Below, one piece after another: positions 6,537 through 12,671 of a stretch of DNA of 20,184 bases. Position 1 is the stretch's first letter. Every line of letters begins with the position of its first letter. The stretch lies in assembly GCA_934526125.1 (NCBI GenBank), contig CAKSZU010000033.1:1-20184 (forward strand). The letters run 5' to 3'. The position numbers and the translations under genes were made by a program. Origin of the DNA: an uncultured Faecalibacterium sp. Its GTDB lineage: Bacteria; Bacillota; Clostridia; Oscillospirales; Ruminococcaceae. The notes under the pieces were generated by a model that was given only the letters and a program-made list of their open reading frames with translations, made no database searches and was not told the DNA's origin.

Positions 6537-6565
6537 TAGGATGCCCTGCGGAGAAACGAATATAC
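6537..6565 (-). promoter_or_regulatory. Candidate sigma-G (forespore) promoter of spoVA operon
   Basis: The minus strand reads GTATA (6565-6561), a 17-bp spacer, CATCCTA (6543-6537). This fits the sigma-G consensus (-35 GHATR, -10 CATNHTA) known from Bacillus, where spoVA is a sigma-G operon. The predicted start would be close to the ribosome binding site, giving a very short leader, which is the main reservation. Confidence 0.5.
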
Positions 6566-6587
6566 CGGATCGAGAAGGAGAATCTCC

Positions 6588-7463
6588 ATGAATCAGCAAC
6601 CTGTCCATCGCCGCCGCATGACGCGGGCGGAATTGCGCCGACGCCGCCGAAACCGCGTCCTCTGCCGGGGCGCAGCTCTGATCTTTGCAGCCTGTGTGGC
6701 CACCGGAGTGCTGACCTTCCTGTTCCACCGCCGGGGCCAGAACGCGGCCGTGCCCGCCGACGACCCGGCCCGGAGCGCCGCCTCCGCCCCGGAGAGCGCC
6801 GCCGGGAGCGAAGCCGCGGTGGAAAGCGCCTGCAACGCGCTGGGCCTGACGAAGGAAGAGGCCGCCGCCATGCTGAACGACCCGCTGATGGTGCTGGTGA
6901 ACCACACCAATAAGATGCCGGACGACTACACCTTCGAGACCGCCGAATGCGGCTCGGATACCGCCGTCAACAAGACCCTGCAGACCGCCGCCTGCGAGGC
7001 GTTCCTGGAAATGCAGAAGGCCGCCGCAGCCGATGGGGTCACCGTCCGGATGCAGAGCGGTTACCGCAGTGTGAAGTACCAGACCGGCCTGTATGAGCGG
7101 AAAACGAAGTACTACACCGATCAGGGCTACGACGAAGCCGCCGCAAAGGAGATGGCGGCGGCGGTGGTCAACCCGCCGGGCTACTCCGAACACAACTGCG
7201 GCCTGGCCGCCGACCTGAACAGCCCGGAACATGCCAGTCTGGACGAGGACTTCGAGAACACCGCCGCCTTCCGCTGGCTGTGTGAGCACGCGGGGGACTA
7301 CGGGTTCATCCTGCGGTATCCCAAGGGAGCCGAGGACAGGACCGAGATCACCTACGAGCCCTGGCACTGGCGGTATGTGGGGTCGGAAAACGCCGCAAAG
7401 ATCAACGCTTCCGGCCTGTGCTTCGAGGACTACATCGCCGCTTTGCGGGACATTGCCGGGTGA
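6588..7463 (+). CDS. VanY-type D-alanyl-D-alanine carboxypeptidase (peptidase M15B)
   Basis: Zinc carboxypeptidase that trims the terminal D-Ala of peptidoglycan stem peptides outside the membrane. The 291 residues have a very basic N-terminus (RRRMTRAELRRRRRNR), one membrane segment (about 28-46), an Ala/Ser/Pro-rich linker (50-80), and the M15 domain. Catalytic motifs are complete: 'QSGYRS' (Arg160), 'PPGYSEHNCGLAADL' (zinc ligands His202 and Asp209) and 'YEPWHWRYVG' (Glu257 base, His260 zinc). ATG follows AAGGAG at good distance. It is divergent from spoVAC. No VanR/VanS or vanX-type genes are nearby, so this is a housekeeping or spore-wall enzyme rather than a glycopeptide-resistance gene. 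Confidence 0.9.
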   Translation: MNQQPVHRRRMTRAELRRRRRNRVLCRGAALIFAACVATGVLTFLFHRRGQNAAVPADDPARSAASAPESAAGSEAAVESACNALGLTKEEAAAMLNDPLMVLVNHTNKMPDDYTFETAECGSDTAVNKTLQTAACEAFLEMQKAAAADGVTVRMQSGYRSVKYQTGLYERKTKYYTDQGYDEAAAKEMAAAVVNPPGYSEHNCGLAADLNSPEHASLDEDFENTAAFRWLCEHAGDYGFILRYPKGAEDRTEITYEPWHWRYVGSENAAKINASGLCFEDYIAALRDIAG

Positions 7464-7509
7464 GGGCCGGACGGCCGGTGAAGAAAGCGTAAAATTTTGC
7501 GCGGGCCGT

Positions 7510-7538
7510 TTGCATTTCACCCTGCAGTATGGTAAGAT
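7510..7538 (+). promoter_or_regulatory. Sigma-A promoter of the lipoprotein/MBOAT/DHHW genes
   Basis: TTGCAT (7510-7515), 17-bp spacer, TAAGAT (7533-7538) preceded by TGG (extended -10). It lies 75 bp before the lipoprotein gene in the gap after the VanY gene. Confidence 0.68.
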
Positions 7539-7612
7539 AACAATGGTCTGCTGTCGGAAAACGCATCCGACGGGCAGAGCTGGTGTAAAACAGACAAAAG
7601 AGGGAATAATCC

Positions 7613-8194
7613 ATGAAACTTCGTTCTAAAATGATCCTGACCGCTGCGTCCCTGGCCCTGAGCTGCGCTCTGCTGGCCGGCTGCGGTTCTTCTTCCTCCA
7701 CCTCCACGGCCTCTTCCGCCGCATCCTCCGAGGCCGTGCCCGACTCCGCCGTGCTGAGCCAGGCTTCCAGCATCACGCTGGGCGAGGACAACAGTACCGA
7801 TGCCCTGAACGCCCCCTTCGAGACCCTGCTGGAGGCGGACCCCATCTCCAACCAGTTTGAGATCGCCGCCATGAACATTGAGTACGATTTCGGCCTGAAG
7901 GCAGAGGACGTGGTCAGCTACAAGGGCGTCAAGAGCAATGACAACGGCGACGCCGGTCTGGTGCTGGTGATCGAAGCCGCCGACGGCAAGGCCCAGGATG
8001 TGGCCGATGCCCTGCAGGCCTACCAGCAGGACCAGGTGGCCTTCTACGGCAACTACGCCGAGTTTGCCCAGGCACAGACCAATGTGGAGAACGCGGTCAT
8101 TGCCTTCAAGGACAACACCGTGGTCATGGTCATCGCTTCCAACGAGTGCAGCGCCGATCTGGACAGCGCCGTGGACAGTGCCCTGAGCAAGTAA
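7613..8194 (+). CDS. Lipoprotein with DUF4358-like domain
   Basis: A 193-residue secreted lipoprotein. The lipobox LLAGC gives lipidation at Cys24 after a basic, hydrophobic signal peptide, and a Ser/Thr/Ala-rich linker (25-50) follows. The remaining domain (about 60-193) has alternating strands and a helix with 'DGKAQDVADALQAYQQDQVAFYGNY' and 'AVIAFKDNTVVMVIAS'. I recognise this as the pattern of DUF4358 proteins, which lack a known function. In Clostridia such lipoproteins often lie beside MBOAT and DHHW genes (recalled, not checked), as here. ATG follows AGAGGGAA. A terminator lies just downstream, so it may be made in excess over the two following gene products. Confidence 0.75.
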   Translation: MKLRSKMILTAASLALSCALLAGCGSSSSTSTASSAASSEAVPDSAVLSQASSITLGEDNSTDALNAPFETLLEADPISNQFEIAAMNIEYDFGLKAEDVVSYKGVKSNDNGDAGLVLVIEAADGKAQDVADALQAYQQDQVAFYGNYAEFAQAQTNVENAVIAFKDNTVVMVIASNECSADLDSAVDSALSK

Positions 8195-8206
8195 ATCGGA
8201 GATCGG

Positions 8207-8239
8207 AAGGCCGGTGCCGTGGCGGCATCGGCCTTTTTT
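8207..8239 (+). terminator. Terminator between lipoprotein gene and MBOAT gene
   Basis: AAGGCCG-G-TGCCG (8207-8219) pairs with CGGCA-T-CGGCCTT (8223-8235), followed by six Ts. The ribosome binding site AAGGAGGT of the MBOAT gene begins two bases after the T-run, and no promoter is visible in between. The next genes therefore depend on read-through or on a promoter inside the lipoprotein gene. Confidence 0.82.
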
Positions 8240-8255
8240 GAAGGAGGTCAACGCC

Positions 8256-9674
8256 TTGGTTTTCAGCACCATCATCTTTCTGTTCCGGTTTCTTCCCATC
8301 ACGCTGGCGCTGTATTACCTTGCGCCCGCAAAGCTCAAGAACACCGTCCTGTTCCTGTGCAGCCTGGTGTTCTACTGCTGGGGCGAAGTCCGGTTCTTCC
8401 CAGTCATGCTGGCTCTCATCCTCATCAACTATCTGTGCGGGCTCGGGCTGGAAAAGGCCGATGCAAAGCCCGCCGTCCGCAGGGTCCTGCTGCTGACGGC
8501 CCTGCTGGCCAGTCTCGGGATGCTGTTCTATTTCAAGTACGCGAACTTTGTCATCCACAGCGTCAACAGCCTGCTGGGCACCGGCTTTGCGGCGATCCAG
8601 GGCATCGGCACCCTGCCGCTGGGCATCAGCTTCTACACCTTCCAGACCCTTTCCTACACCATCGACGTCTACCGCCGGGAGGTGAAGGCCGAACACAACA
8701 TCATCGATTTCGGTGCCTATGTGGTGATGTTCCCCCAGCTCATCGCGGGGCCCATCGTCAAATACCGGGACGTCTCGGCTCAGCTCCATGTCTACAAACA
8801 CCGCTATGATCTGAAGCAGATCGAGGAGGGCATGACCCTGTTCGCCTTCGGTCTGGCCAAGAAAGTGCTGCTGGCGGACGCGGTGGGTGCGCTGTGGACC
8901 GACATCATCGGGATCGCGGACAGCCCTTCCACCACCTTTGTGGGTCTGGCCAATGCCTCCACCCCGCTGGTCTGGCTGGGCGTCATCGCCTACTCGCTGC
9001 AGCTCTACTTTGACTTTTCGGGCTACTCCATGATGGCCATCGGCATGGGAAAGATGCTGGGCTTCGACTTCCCCCAGAACTTCAACTACCCCTATATCTC
9101 CCGCTCCATCACCGAGTTCTGGCGGCGCTGGCACATGACCCTGTCCGGCTGGTTCCGGGAATATGTCTATATCCCCCTGGGCGGCAACCGGAAGGGCCTG
9201 AAGCGGCAGATCTTCAACCTCTTCGTTGTGGAGCTGCTCACCGGCATCTGGCACGGCGCGGACTGGAACTTCATCTGCTGGGGCCTGTACTACTTCGTGC
9301 TGCTGGCCGTCGAAAAGCTGTTCCTGCTGAAATATCTGGAAAAGGGAAAACTCTGGCCCCACCTGTACACCCTGTTCCTCGTGGTGGTGGGCTGGGCCAT
9401 GTTCGTGGGCAACGAGAGCGGCGTGGGCTTCGGCCTGCTGTTCCAGAAGCTCTTTGTTCCCTCCGGCGGGGCTTCGCCGGTGTATTTCCTGCGCAATTAC
9501 GGTGTGCTGCTGGCCGTCAGCGCGGTCTGCTGCACCCCGCTCATCGAAAAGATCTGGAACGTTCTGCGCCGCCGTGCCGTGACAAGGGTGGCCGCGGTGC
9601 TGTTCCTGCTGGTACTCTCCACGGCCTATGTGGTGGGCAGCACCAACAGCCCGTTCCTGTACTTTAACTTCTGA
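8256..9674 (+). CDS. MBOAT family membrane O-acyltransferase (AlgI/DltB/PatA-like)
   Basis: Polytopic membrane enzyme that moves an acyl (usually acetyl) group across the membrane onto an extracellular polymer. The 472 residues hold about ten membrane segments and the family core: 'GISFYTFQTLSYTIDVYR', 'FPQLIAGPIVKYRD', 'YSLQLYFDFSGYSMMAIGMGKMLGFDFPQNFNYPY', 'ITEFWRRWHMTLSGWFREYVYIPLGG' (His293) and 'ELLTGIWHGADWNF' (His333, the conserved active-site histidine). I set the start at TTG 8256 because AAGGAGGT lies 7 bases before it and the protein then opens with the usual 'VFSTIIFLFRFLPI'. An ATG at 8214 in frame lies inside the upstream terminator stem and has no ribosome binding site. The DHHW gene follows after 13 bp; the two probably act together. 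Confidence 0.92.
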   Translation: MVFSTIIFLFRFLPITLALYYLAPAKLKNTVLFLCSLVFYCWGEVRFFPVMLALILINYLCGLGLEKADAKPAVRRVLLLTALLASLGMLFYFKYANFVIHSVNSLLGTGFAAIQGIGTLPLGISFYTFQTLSYTIDVYRREVKAEHNIIDFGAYVVMFPQLIAGPIVKYRDVSAQLHVYKHRYDLKQIEEGMTLFAFGLAKKVLLADAVGALWTDIIGIADSPSTTFVGLANASTPLVWLGVIAYSLQLYFDFSGYSMMAIGMGKMLGFDFPQNFNYPYISRSITEFWRRWHMTLSGWFREYVYIPLGGNRKGLKRQIFNLFVVELLTGIWHGADWNFICWGLYYFVLLAVEKLFLLKYLEKGKLWPHLYTLFLVVVGWAMFVGNESGVGFGLLFQKLFVPSGGASPVYFLRNYGVLLAVSAVCCTPLIEKIWNVLRRRAVTRVAAVLFLLVLSTAYVVGSTNSPFLYFNF

Positions 9675-9687
9675 GGGAGGTGTGACC

Positions 9688-10854
9688 ATGGACAAGCATT
9701 CCGGAAAAGCCGCGTCCCTGCGGCAGTACCCGGTTTTGATCGCGTTCGGGCTGTTCTTTGCGGCCCTGTTCGTGCTGGATCTGGTCACGCCGGACAGGGC
9801 ATACAGCGAACTGGAGAACACCACCCTGACCCAGCGGCCGAAGCTGACCGCCGTGTCGGCGGACGGGCTGAACAACTACTTCACCAGCTACACGAAATAC
9901 GTCAAGGATCAGGTCTTCGGGCGGGATCAGTGGATCGGCCTGCAGGGCCTGTCGGAGACGGTCCTGTTCCAGAAGAACCAGAGCGGCGGCATCCTGCTGG
10001 GTCGGCAGAAGATGATGTTTGCCCGGCATTACAGCATCCTGCCCAGCGAGGAAAAGGGAATGAACAAGAACCTTGCCGCCGTGCAGTCCCTGAGCCGGCG
10101 GTATCCTGGCAAGGTGAACTTCATGCTGGTGCCGTCGGCCTCCACGGTCTACTCCGAGAATCTGCCCGCCGGGGCACCCCAGATCGACGAAGAGGCTCAG
10201 CTCGATGCGGCCAGGCGGGCCGTGCCGGAGGGCCGGTTCATCGAGGTCCTCCCGGCGCTGACGGCCCACAAGGACGAGTACCTGTATTACCGCACCGACC
10301 ATCACTGGACCACGCTGGGGGCTTATTATGCCTACGAGCAGTTCTGCAAGGAGCTGGGGCTGACCCCCTTTGACCGGAGCGCTCACACCGAGGAGACGGC
10401 GGAGGACTTCTACGGCACCCACTACTCCAAGGCCCGCACCTGGAACGCCGAGCCGGACACCATCACCTGGTACGACCTGCCCAACGCCCTGACGATCTGG
10501 AACGTCACCGGCCCGGGCCAGCCCACGGATGGCACCGTCACCGGCCTGTACGACACGGAAAAACTGTCGGTCTACGACAAATATGCCATGTTCCTCCACG
10601 GCAACAACGGCCTGAGCCGGGTGGAGGGCAGCGGCACCGGGAAGATCCTTGTCATCAAGGACAGCTACGCCAACAGCTTTGTGCCCTACCTGACCGCCAA
10701 CTACGCCGCCATCGATGTGGTGGATTTCCGCAACTACAACTACGGGCTGGATCAGCTCATCGCCGACAACGACTATGACCAGATCCTGGTGCTGTACAGT
10801 TATGCCAGCTTTACCAGCGACCCGTATTTCTACCGCGCCGGTGTGGCAGGCTGA
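9688..10854 (+). CDS. DHHW family protein (AlgX/AlgJ-like SGNH acyltransferase partner)
   Basis: Probably the extracytoplasmic partner that transfers the acyl group delivered by the MBOAT protein to a surface glycopolymer. The 388 residues have an N-terminal membrane anchor (about 14-33), 'DRAYSELENTTLTQRPKLT' typical of the family, and the signature 'YYRTDHHWTTLGAYYAYEQFC' (DHHW at 204-207). Near the end comes 'ILVIKDSYANSFVPYL' (Ser327 in the SGNH-like DSY motif). ATG at 9688 is supported by GGGAGGT seven bases before it; an upstream ATG at 9628 lies within the MBOAT gene. The substrate is not visible from the sequence: peptidoglycan, teichoic acid or exopolysaccharide are all possible. Confidence 0.88.
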   Translation: MDKHSGKAASLRQYPVLIAFGLFFAALFVLDLVTPDRAYSELENTTLTQRPKLTAVSADGLNNYFTSYTKYVKDQVFGRDQWIGLQGLSETVLFQKNQSGGILLGRQKMMFARHYSILPSEEKGMNKNLAAVQSLSRRYPGKVNFMLVPSASTVYSENLPAGAPQIDEEAQLDAARRAVPEGRFIEVLPALTAHKDEYLYYRTDHHWTTLGAYYAYEQFCKELGLTPFDRSAHTEETAEDFYGTHYSKARTWNAEPDTITWYDLPNALTIWNVTGPGQPTDGTVTGLYDTEKLSVYDKYAMFLHGNNGLSRVEGSGTGKILVIKDSYANSFVPYLTANYAAIDVVDFRNYNYGLDQLIADNDYDQILVLYSYASFTSDPYFYRAGVAG

Positions 10855-10942
10855 AAGCGAAAATATTGCAGTAGAATTCACCAAACTTTCACTTGTTTTT
10901 TCATGCGACTTTCCAATTTTTGATAATTATGAACAAAAACCA

Positions 10943-10971
10943 TTGCAAAAAACAGGTGAATGTAGTAGTAT
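10943..10971 (+). promoter_or_regulatory. Candidate promoter of the double-glycine-leader genes
   Basis: TTGCAA (10943-10948), 17-bp spacer, TAGTAT (10966-10971), in a markedly AT-rich stretch (about 10855-10990) that differs from the GC-rich flanks. No terminator was seen after the DHHW gene, so read-through from it is also possible. Confidence 0.5.
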
Positions 10972-11041
10972 GAAGTTGGAAGCAGGGCGGCTGACGAAAA
11001 CCGGATGCCGCCTTTCCAGTTCCAAAGGAGTCTGAATACCC

Positions 11042-11398
11042 ATGAACAACAAGATGAACCTGCCTGCAGAATATGCAGTGCTTTCCGAAGAGGAAATGAC
11101 CTATACCGAAGGCGGGGCGGCTGCCAAGCTGAATGCGCTGGACGTGTTTACCACGGCTGCGACTGTGGTAGGCGCAGCGGTGCTGGGCGCGAGCTATGTC
11201 TGGGGCATTTCGGTCTCACGGGATTGGCTCAACAAGAAGAGCAACCGGGAGGGCAATGTCTTTACCATTCTGGGGCGTGCGGCCGATGACATTGCAGCGG
11301 ATATGTCCAAGTCCGCCTCCAATTTCGTGCGGGACGCCGTTTCTGCGACCATGGTCGTGGGGCTGGCCCCCCTGAGCGCCATCCTGATGATCCTCTGA
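11042..11398 (+). CDS. MAM-like double-glycine-leader secreted protein, copy 1
   Basis: A 118-residue protein of unknown function. The first 25 residues look like a double-glycine leader (…NLPAEYAVLSEEEMTYTEGG, GG at 24-25), the kind cleaved and exported by peptidase-containing ABC transporters. The leader closely resembles that of the Faecalibacterium anti-inflammatory protein MAM as I remember it. The predicted 93-residue mature part begins AAAKLNALDV and has a hydrophobic stretch (about 35-57), a charged middle (58-90, with SRDWLNKKSNREG) and a second hydrophobic stretch (99-118). It has no cysteine. ATG follows AAAGGAG at 11 bases; Met5 is an alternative start. The next gene is a paralogue. 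No transporter or immunity gene is adjacent. It could be a MAM-type effector or a large unmodified bacteriocin. Confidence 0.78.
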   Translation: MNNKMNLPAEYAVLSEEEMTYTEGGAAAKLNALDVFTTAATVVGAAVLGASYVWGISVSRDWLNKKSNREGNVFTILGRAADDIAADMSKSASNFVRDAVSATMVVGLAPLSAILMIL

Positions 11399-11492
11399 GC
11401 AGAATGAATTCGGAGATCCTGCGGATGATTCACAATGTTACTTGCGGTGCGGTGTGCGCCGTAGGGATAAATTGCTTTTAAGGAGTGTTATT

Positions 11493-11840
11493 ATGGAAAA
11501 GAAAATCATGATGCCCGCGAACTACAATGTTATGAGCGAGGAAGAAATGACCTACACCCAGGGCGGCGATGCTACCAGCATTCTGTACATGGCAAGCTCT
11601 GTCTGCAGCCTGGTCCTGTCTGTTGCATATGTTTACAACTATGCTAAGGGCATGAAGGCTACCCGCGATTACATCAAGGCTCACAAGGGCGAGGATACCT
11701 CCACTCTGGTCGATGGCGGCCTCGAGGCCTACTCCAACTACGTCCAGAGCAGCCCTGTCAATGCCGTTAAGGGCATCGCAGCCGGTCTGGCTTCTGTGAG
11801 CTTCTTCCCCATCACCGCTCTGTGCGTCGTCACTGCCTGA
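11493..11840 (+). CDS. MAM-like double-glycine-leader secreted protein, copy 2
   Basis: A 115-residue paralogue of the preceding gene. Leader residues MPANYNVMSEEEMTYTQGG end with GG at 24-25, exactly as in copy 1, and match the remembered MAM leader (MPANY...NEMTYVNGG) even more closely. The mature 90 residues begin DATSILYMAS and share with copy 1 an A-Y-V-Y/W segment followed by 'TRDYIKAHKGED' (copy 1: 'SRDWLNKKSNRE') and a hydrophobic end ('SFFPITALCVVTA'). It has two cysteines (38 and 111) and a GIAAG motif. I chose the ATG at 11493 because AAGGAG lies 7 bases before it; an in-frame ATG at 11442 has none. Codon use (GCT, GTT, TCT, CGC, AAG) resembles rpsT, suggesting strong expression. 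A terminator follows. Confidence 0.8.
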   Translation: MEKKIMMPANYNVMSEEEMTYTQGGDATSILYMASSVCSLVLSVAYVYNYAKGMKATRDYIKAHKGEDTSTLVDGGLEAYSNYVQSSPVNAVKGIAAGLASVSFFPITALCVVTA

Positions 11841-11888
11841 TCTGTTCTGACCAGACAGCACGGAGTACTCCGAAGAACAGTTTAAGAC

Positions 11889-11925
11889 GGCGGTTCACCC
11901 CTCGCGGGCGGGCCGCCGCCTTTTT
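11889..11925 (+). terminator. Terminator after the double-glycine-leader genes
   Basis: GGCGG (11889-11893) pairs with CCGCC (11913-11917 or 11916-11920), with GC-rich inner pairing, followed by TTTTTGTTT. It closes the two-gene unit before trxA. Confidence 0.75.
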
Positions 11926-11941
11926 GTTTACAATTTGTCTC

Positions 11942-11970
11942 TGGAAAATGGGGGCAAAACGGGGTATACT
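11942..11970 (+). promoter_or_regulatory. Weak candidate promoter of trxA
   Basis: TATACT (11965-11970) is a good -10 preceded by GGGG. The -35 region at 17 bp (TGGAAA, 11942-11947) is poor. It is offered because a terminator precedes it and trxA has no other visible promoter. Confidence 0.4.
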
Positions 11971-12048
11971 GTTCTTTGTAAGTAAGAACAATTCTCTTTT
12001 TTCTCTTTCCCGCCGTGGAAAAGGAAAATGTGCATGGAGGTGCCGGAT

Positions 12049-12357
12049 ATGGCAGTGATCACCATTACGAAAGAAAATTTTGATGCTGAGGTGCTGCAGA
12101 GCGAAAAGCCCGTTCTGCTGGACTTCTGGGCCAGCTGGTGCGGCCCCTGCCGCATGGTCAGCCCCATCGTGGACGAGGTGGCTGAGGAGCGTACCGACGT
12201 CAAGGTGGGCAAGGTGAACGTGGACGAGCAGCCAGAACTGGCTTCCCAGTTCGGCGTGATGAGCATCCCCACCCTGCTGGTGTTCGAGCAGGGCAAGCTG
12301 GTCAATCAGGCCGTCGGTGCCCGCCCCAAGGCCGGCATCCTGGCGCTGCTGGGCTGA
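12049..12357 (+). CDS. trxA: Thioredoxin
   Basis: Small cytoplasmic disulfide reductase, kept reduced by thioredoxin reductase (not in this window). The 102 residues hold the whole fold: 'PVLLDFWASWCGPCRMVSPIVDEVA' with the redox pair Cys31 and Cys34 in the canonical WCGPC, 'VGKVNVDEQPELASQFGVMSIPTLLVF' with cis-Pro74, and a C-terminal 'VGARPK' segment. I place the start at ATG 12049 because GGAGG lies 8 bases upstream; the in-frame ATG at 12028 precedes that site. It is a single-gene unit between two terminators. Nothing links it to the neighbours, although a role in reducing secreted cysteine proteins is conceivable. Confidence 0.96.
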   Translation: MAVITITKENFDAEVLQSEKPVLLDFWASWCGPCRMVSPIVDEVAEERTDVKVGKVNVDEQPELASQFGVMSIPTLLVFEQGKLVNQAVGARPKAGILALLG

Positions 12358-12374
12358 GCAGAAACATAAAACCG

Positions 12375-12418
12375 CATCCCCCGCTGTGTGCATCCTCTGC
12401 ACCGGCGGGGGATGTTTT
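12375..12418 (+). terminator. Terminator after trxA
   Basis: CATCCCCCGC (12375-12384) pairs perfectly with GCGGGGGATG (12405-12414); GTGCA/TGCAC forms an inner stem, and TTTT follows. Confidence 0.85.
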
Positions 12419-12493
12419 GCGTGGCGGGACGGCTTTGCTGTTTTGGTTCTCCATCATCTGTTTTGCGGCATCGATGAAATGATTTCGCGTTTC

Positions 12494-12522
12494 TGTACAA
12501 ACGCACCGAAAAACGGTATGAT
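12494..12522 (+). promoter_or_regulatory. Upstream candidate promoter of the his operon
   Basis: TGTACA (12494-12499), 17-bp spacer, TATGAT (12517-12522) preceded by CGG. It lies 150 bp before hisZG in the 314-bp gap after trxA. That gap otherwise holds the trxA terminator, a second promoter with a palindrome, and a small leader hairpin TCCGCC-CCG-GGCGGA (12592-12606); no further gene was seen. Confidence 0.5.
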
Positions 12523-12550
12523 TGGGTCGGAAATGCCGTCACTTTCACGC

Positions 12551-12579
12551 TTTACAACTTTATCTTAATAAAGTAAAAT
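12551..12579 (+). promoter_or_regulatory. Main candidate his promoter with embedded palindromic operator
   Basis: TTTACA (12551-12556), 17-bp spacer, TAAAAT (12574-12579). The spacer is almost entirely a perfect inverted repeat ACTTTAT-CTTA-ATAAAGT (12557-12574). A repressor bound there would block RNA polymerase, so this is a likely operator for histidine-dependent control. No his T-box or leader peptide with His codons was seen. The regulator is not in the window. Confidence 0.62.
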
Positions 12580-12671
12580 AATCTCAGAGAGTCCGCCCCG
12601 GGCGGATGCCGGTGCTGCGGCAGAAAGACCCGGAAAAACGGACCAGAGGGAAGAACGGGGGAAAACGGAGA

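Noticed and set aside
4922..6913. 663-residue plus-strand frame opposite spoVAD and spoVAC
   Set aside because: Composition is repetitive Gly/Gln/Arg/Pro, no domain, and it runs across three recognised genes and two intergenic gaps.
6588..7463. VanY as a vancomycin-resistance determinant
   Set aside because: No vanHAX-like genes or two-component regulator nearby; M15B carboxypeptidases of this kind are common housekeeping enzymes in Clostridia.
8130..9875. 581-residue minus-strand frame opposite the MBOAT gene
   Set aside because: His/Gln/Val/Asp-rich shadow translation typical of the antisense of a GC-rich gene; MBOAT motifs are unmistakable on the plus strand.
11442..11471. Separate promoter for the second MAM-like gene (TTGCGG, 18 bp, GATAAA)
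   Set aside because: The start would fall directly on the ribosome binding site at 11480, and the boxes are weak; cotranscription with copy 1 is simpler.
12606..12671. N-terminal extension of HisZG by 22 residues
   Set aside because: The ATG lies at the end of a TCCGCC/GGCGGA hairpin with no ribosome binding site, and the added residues do not resemble HisZ.
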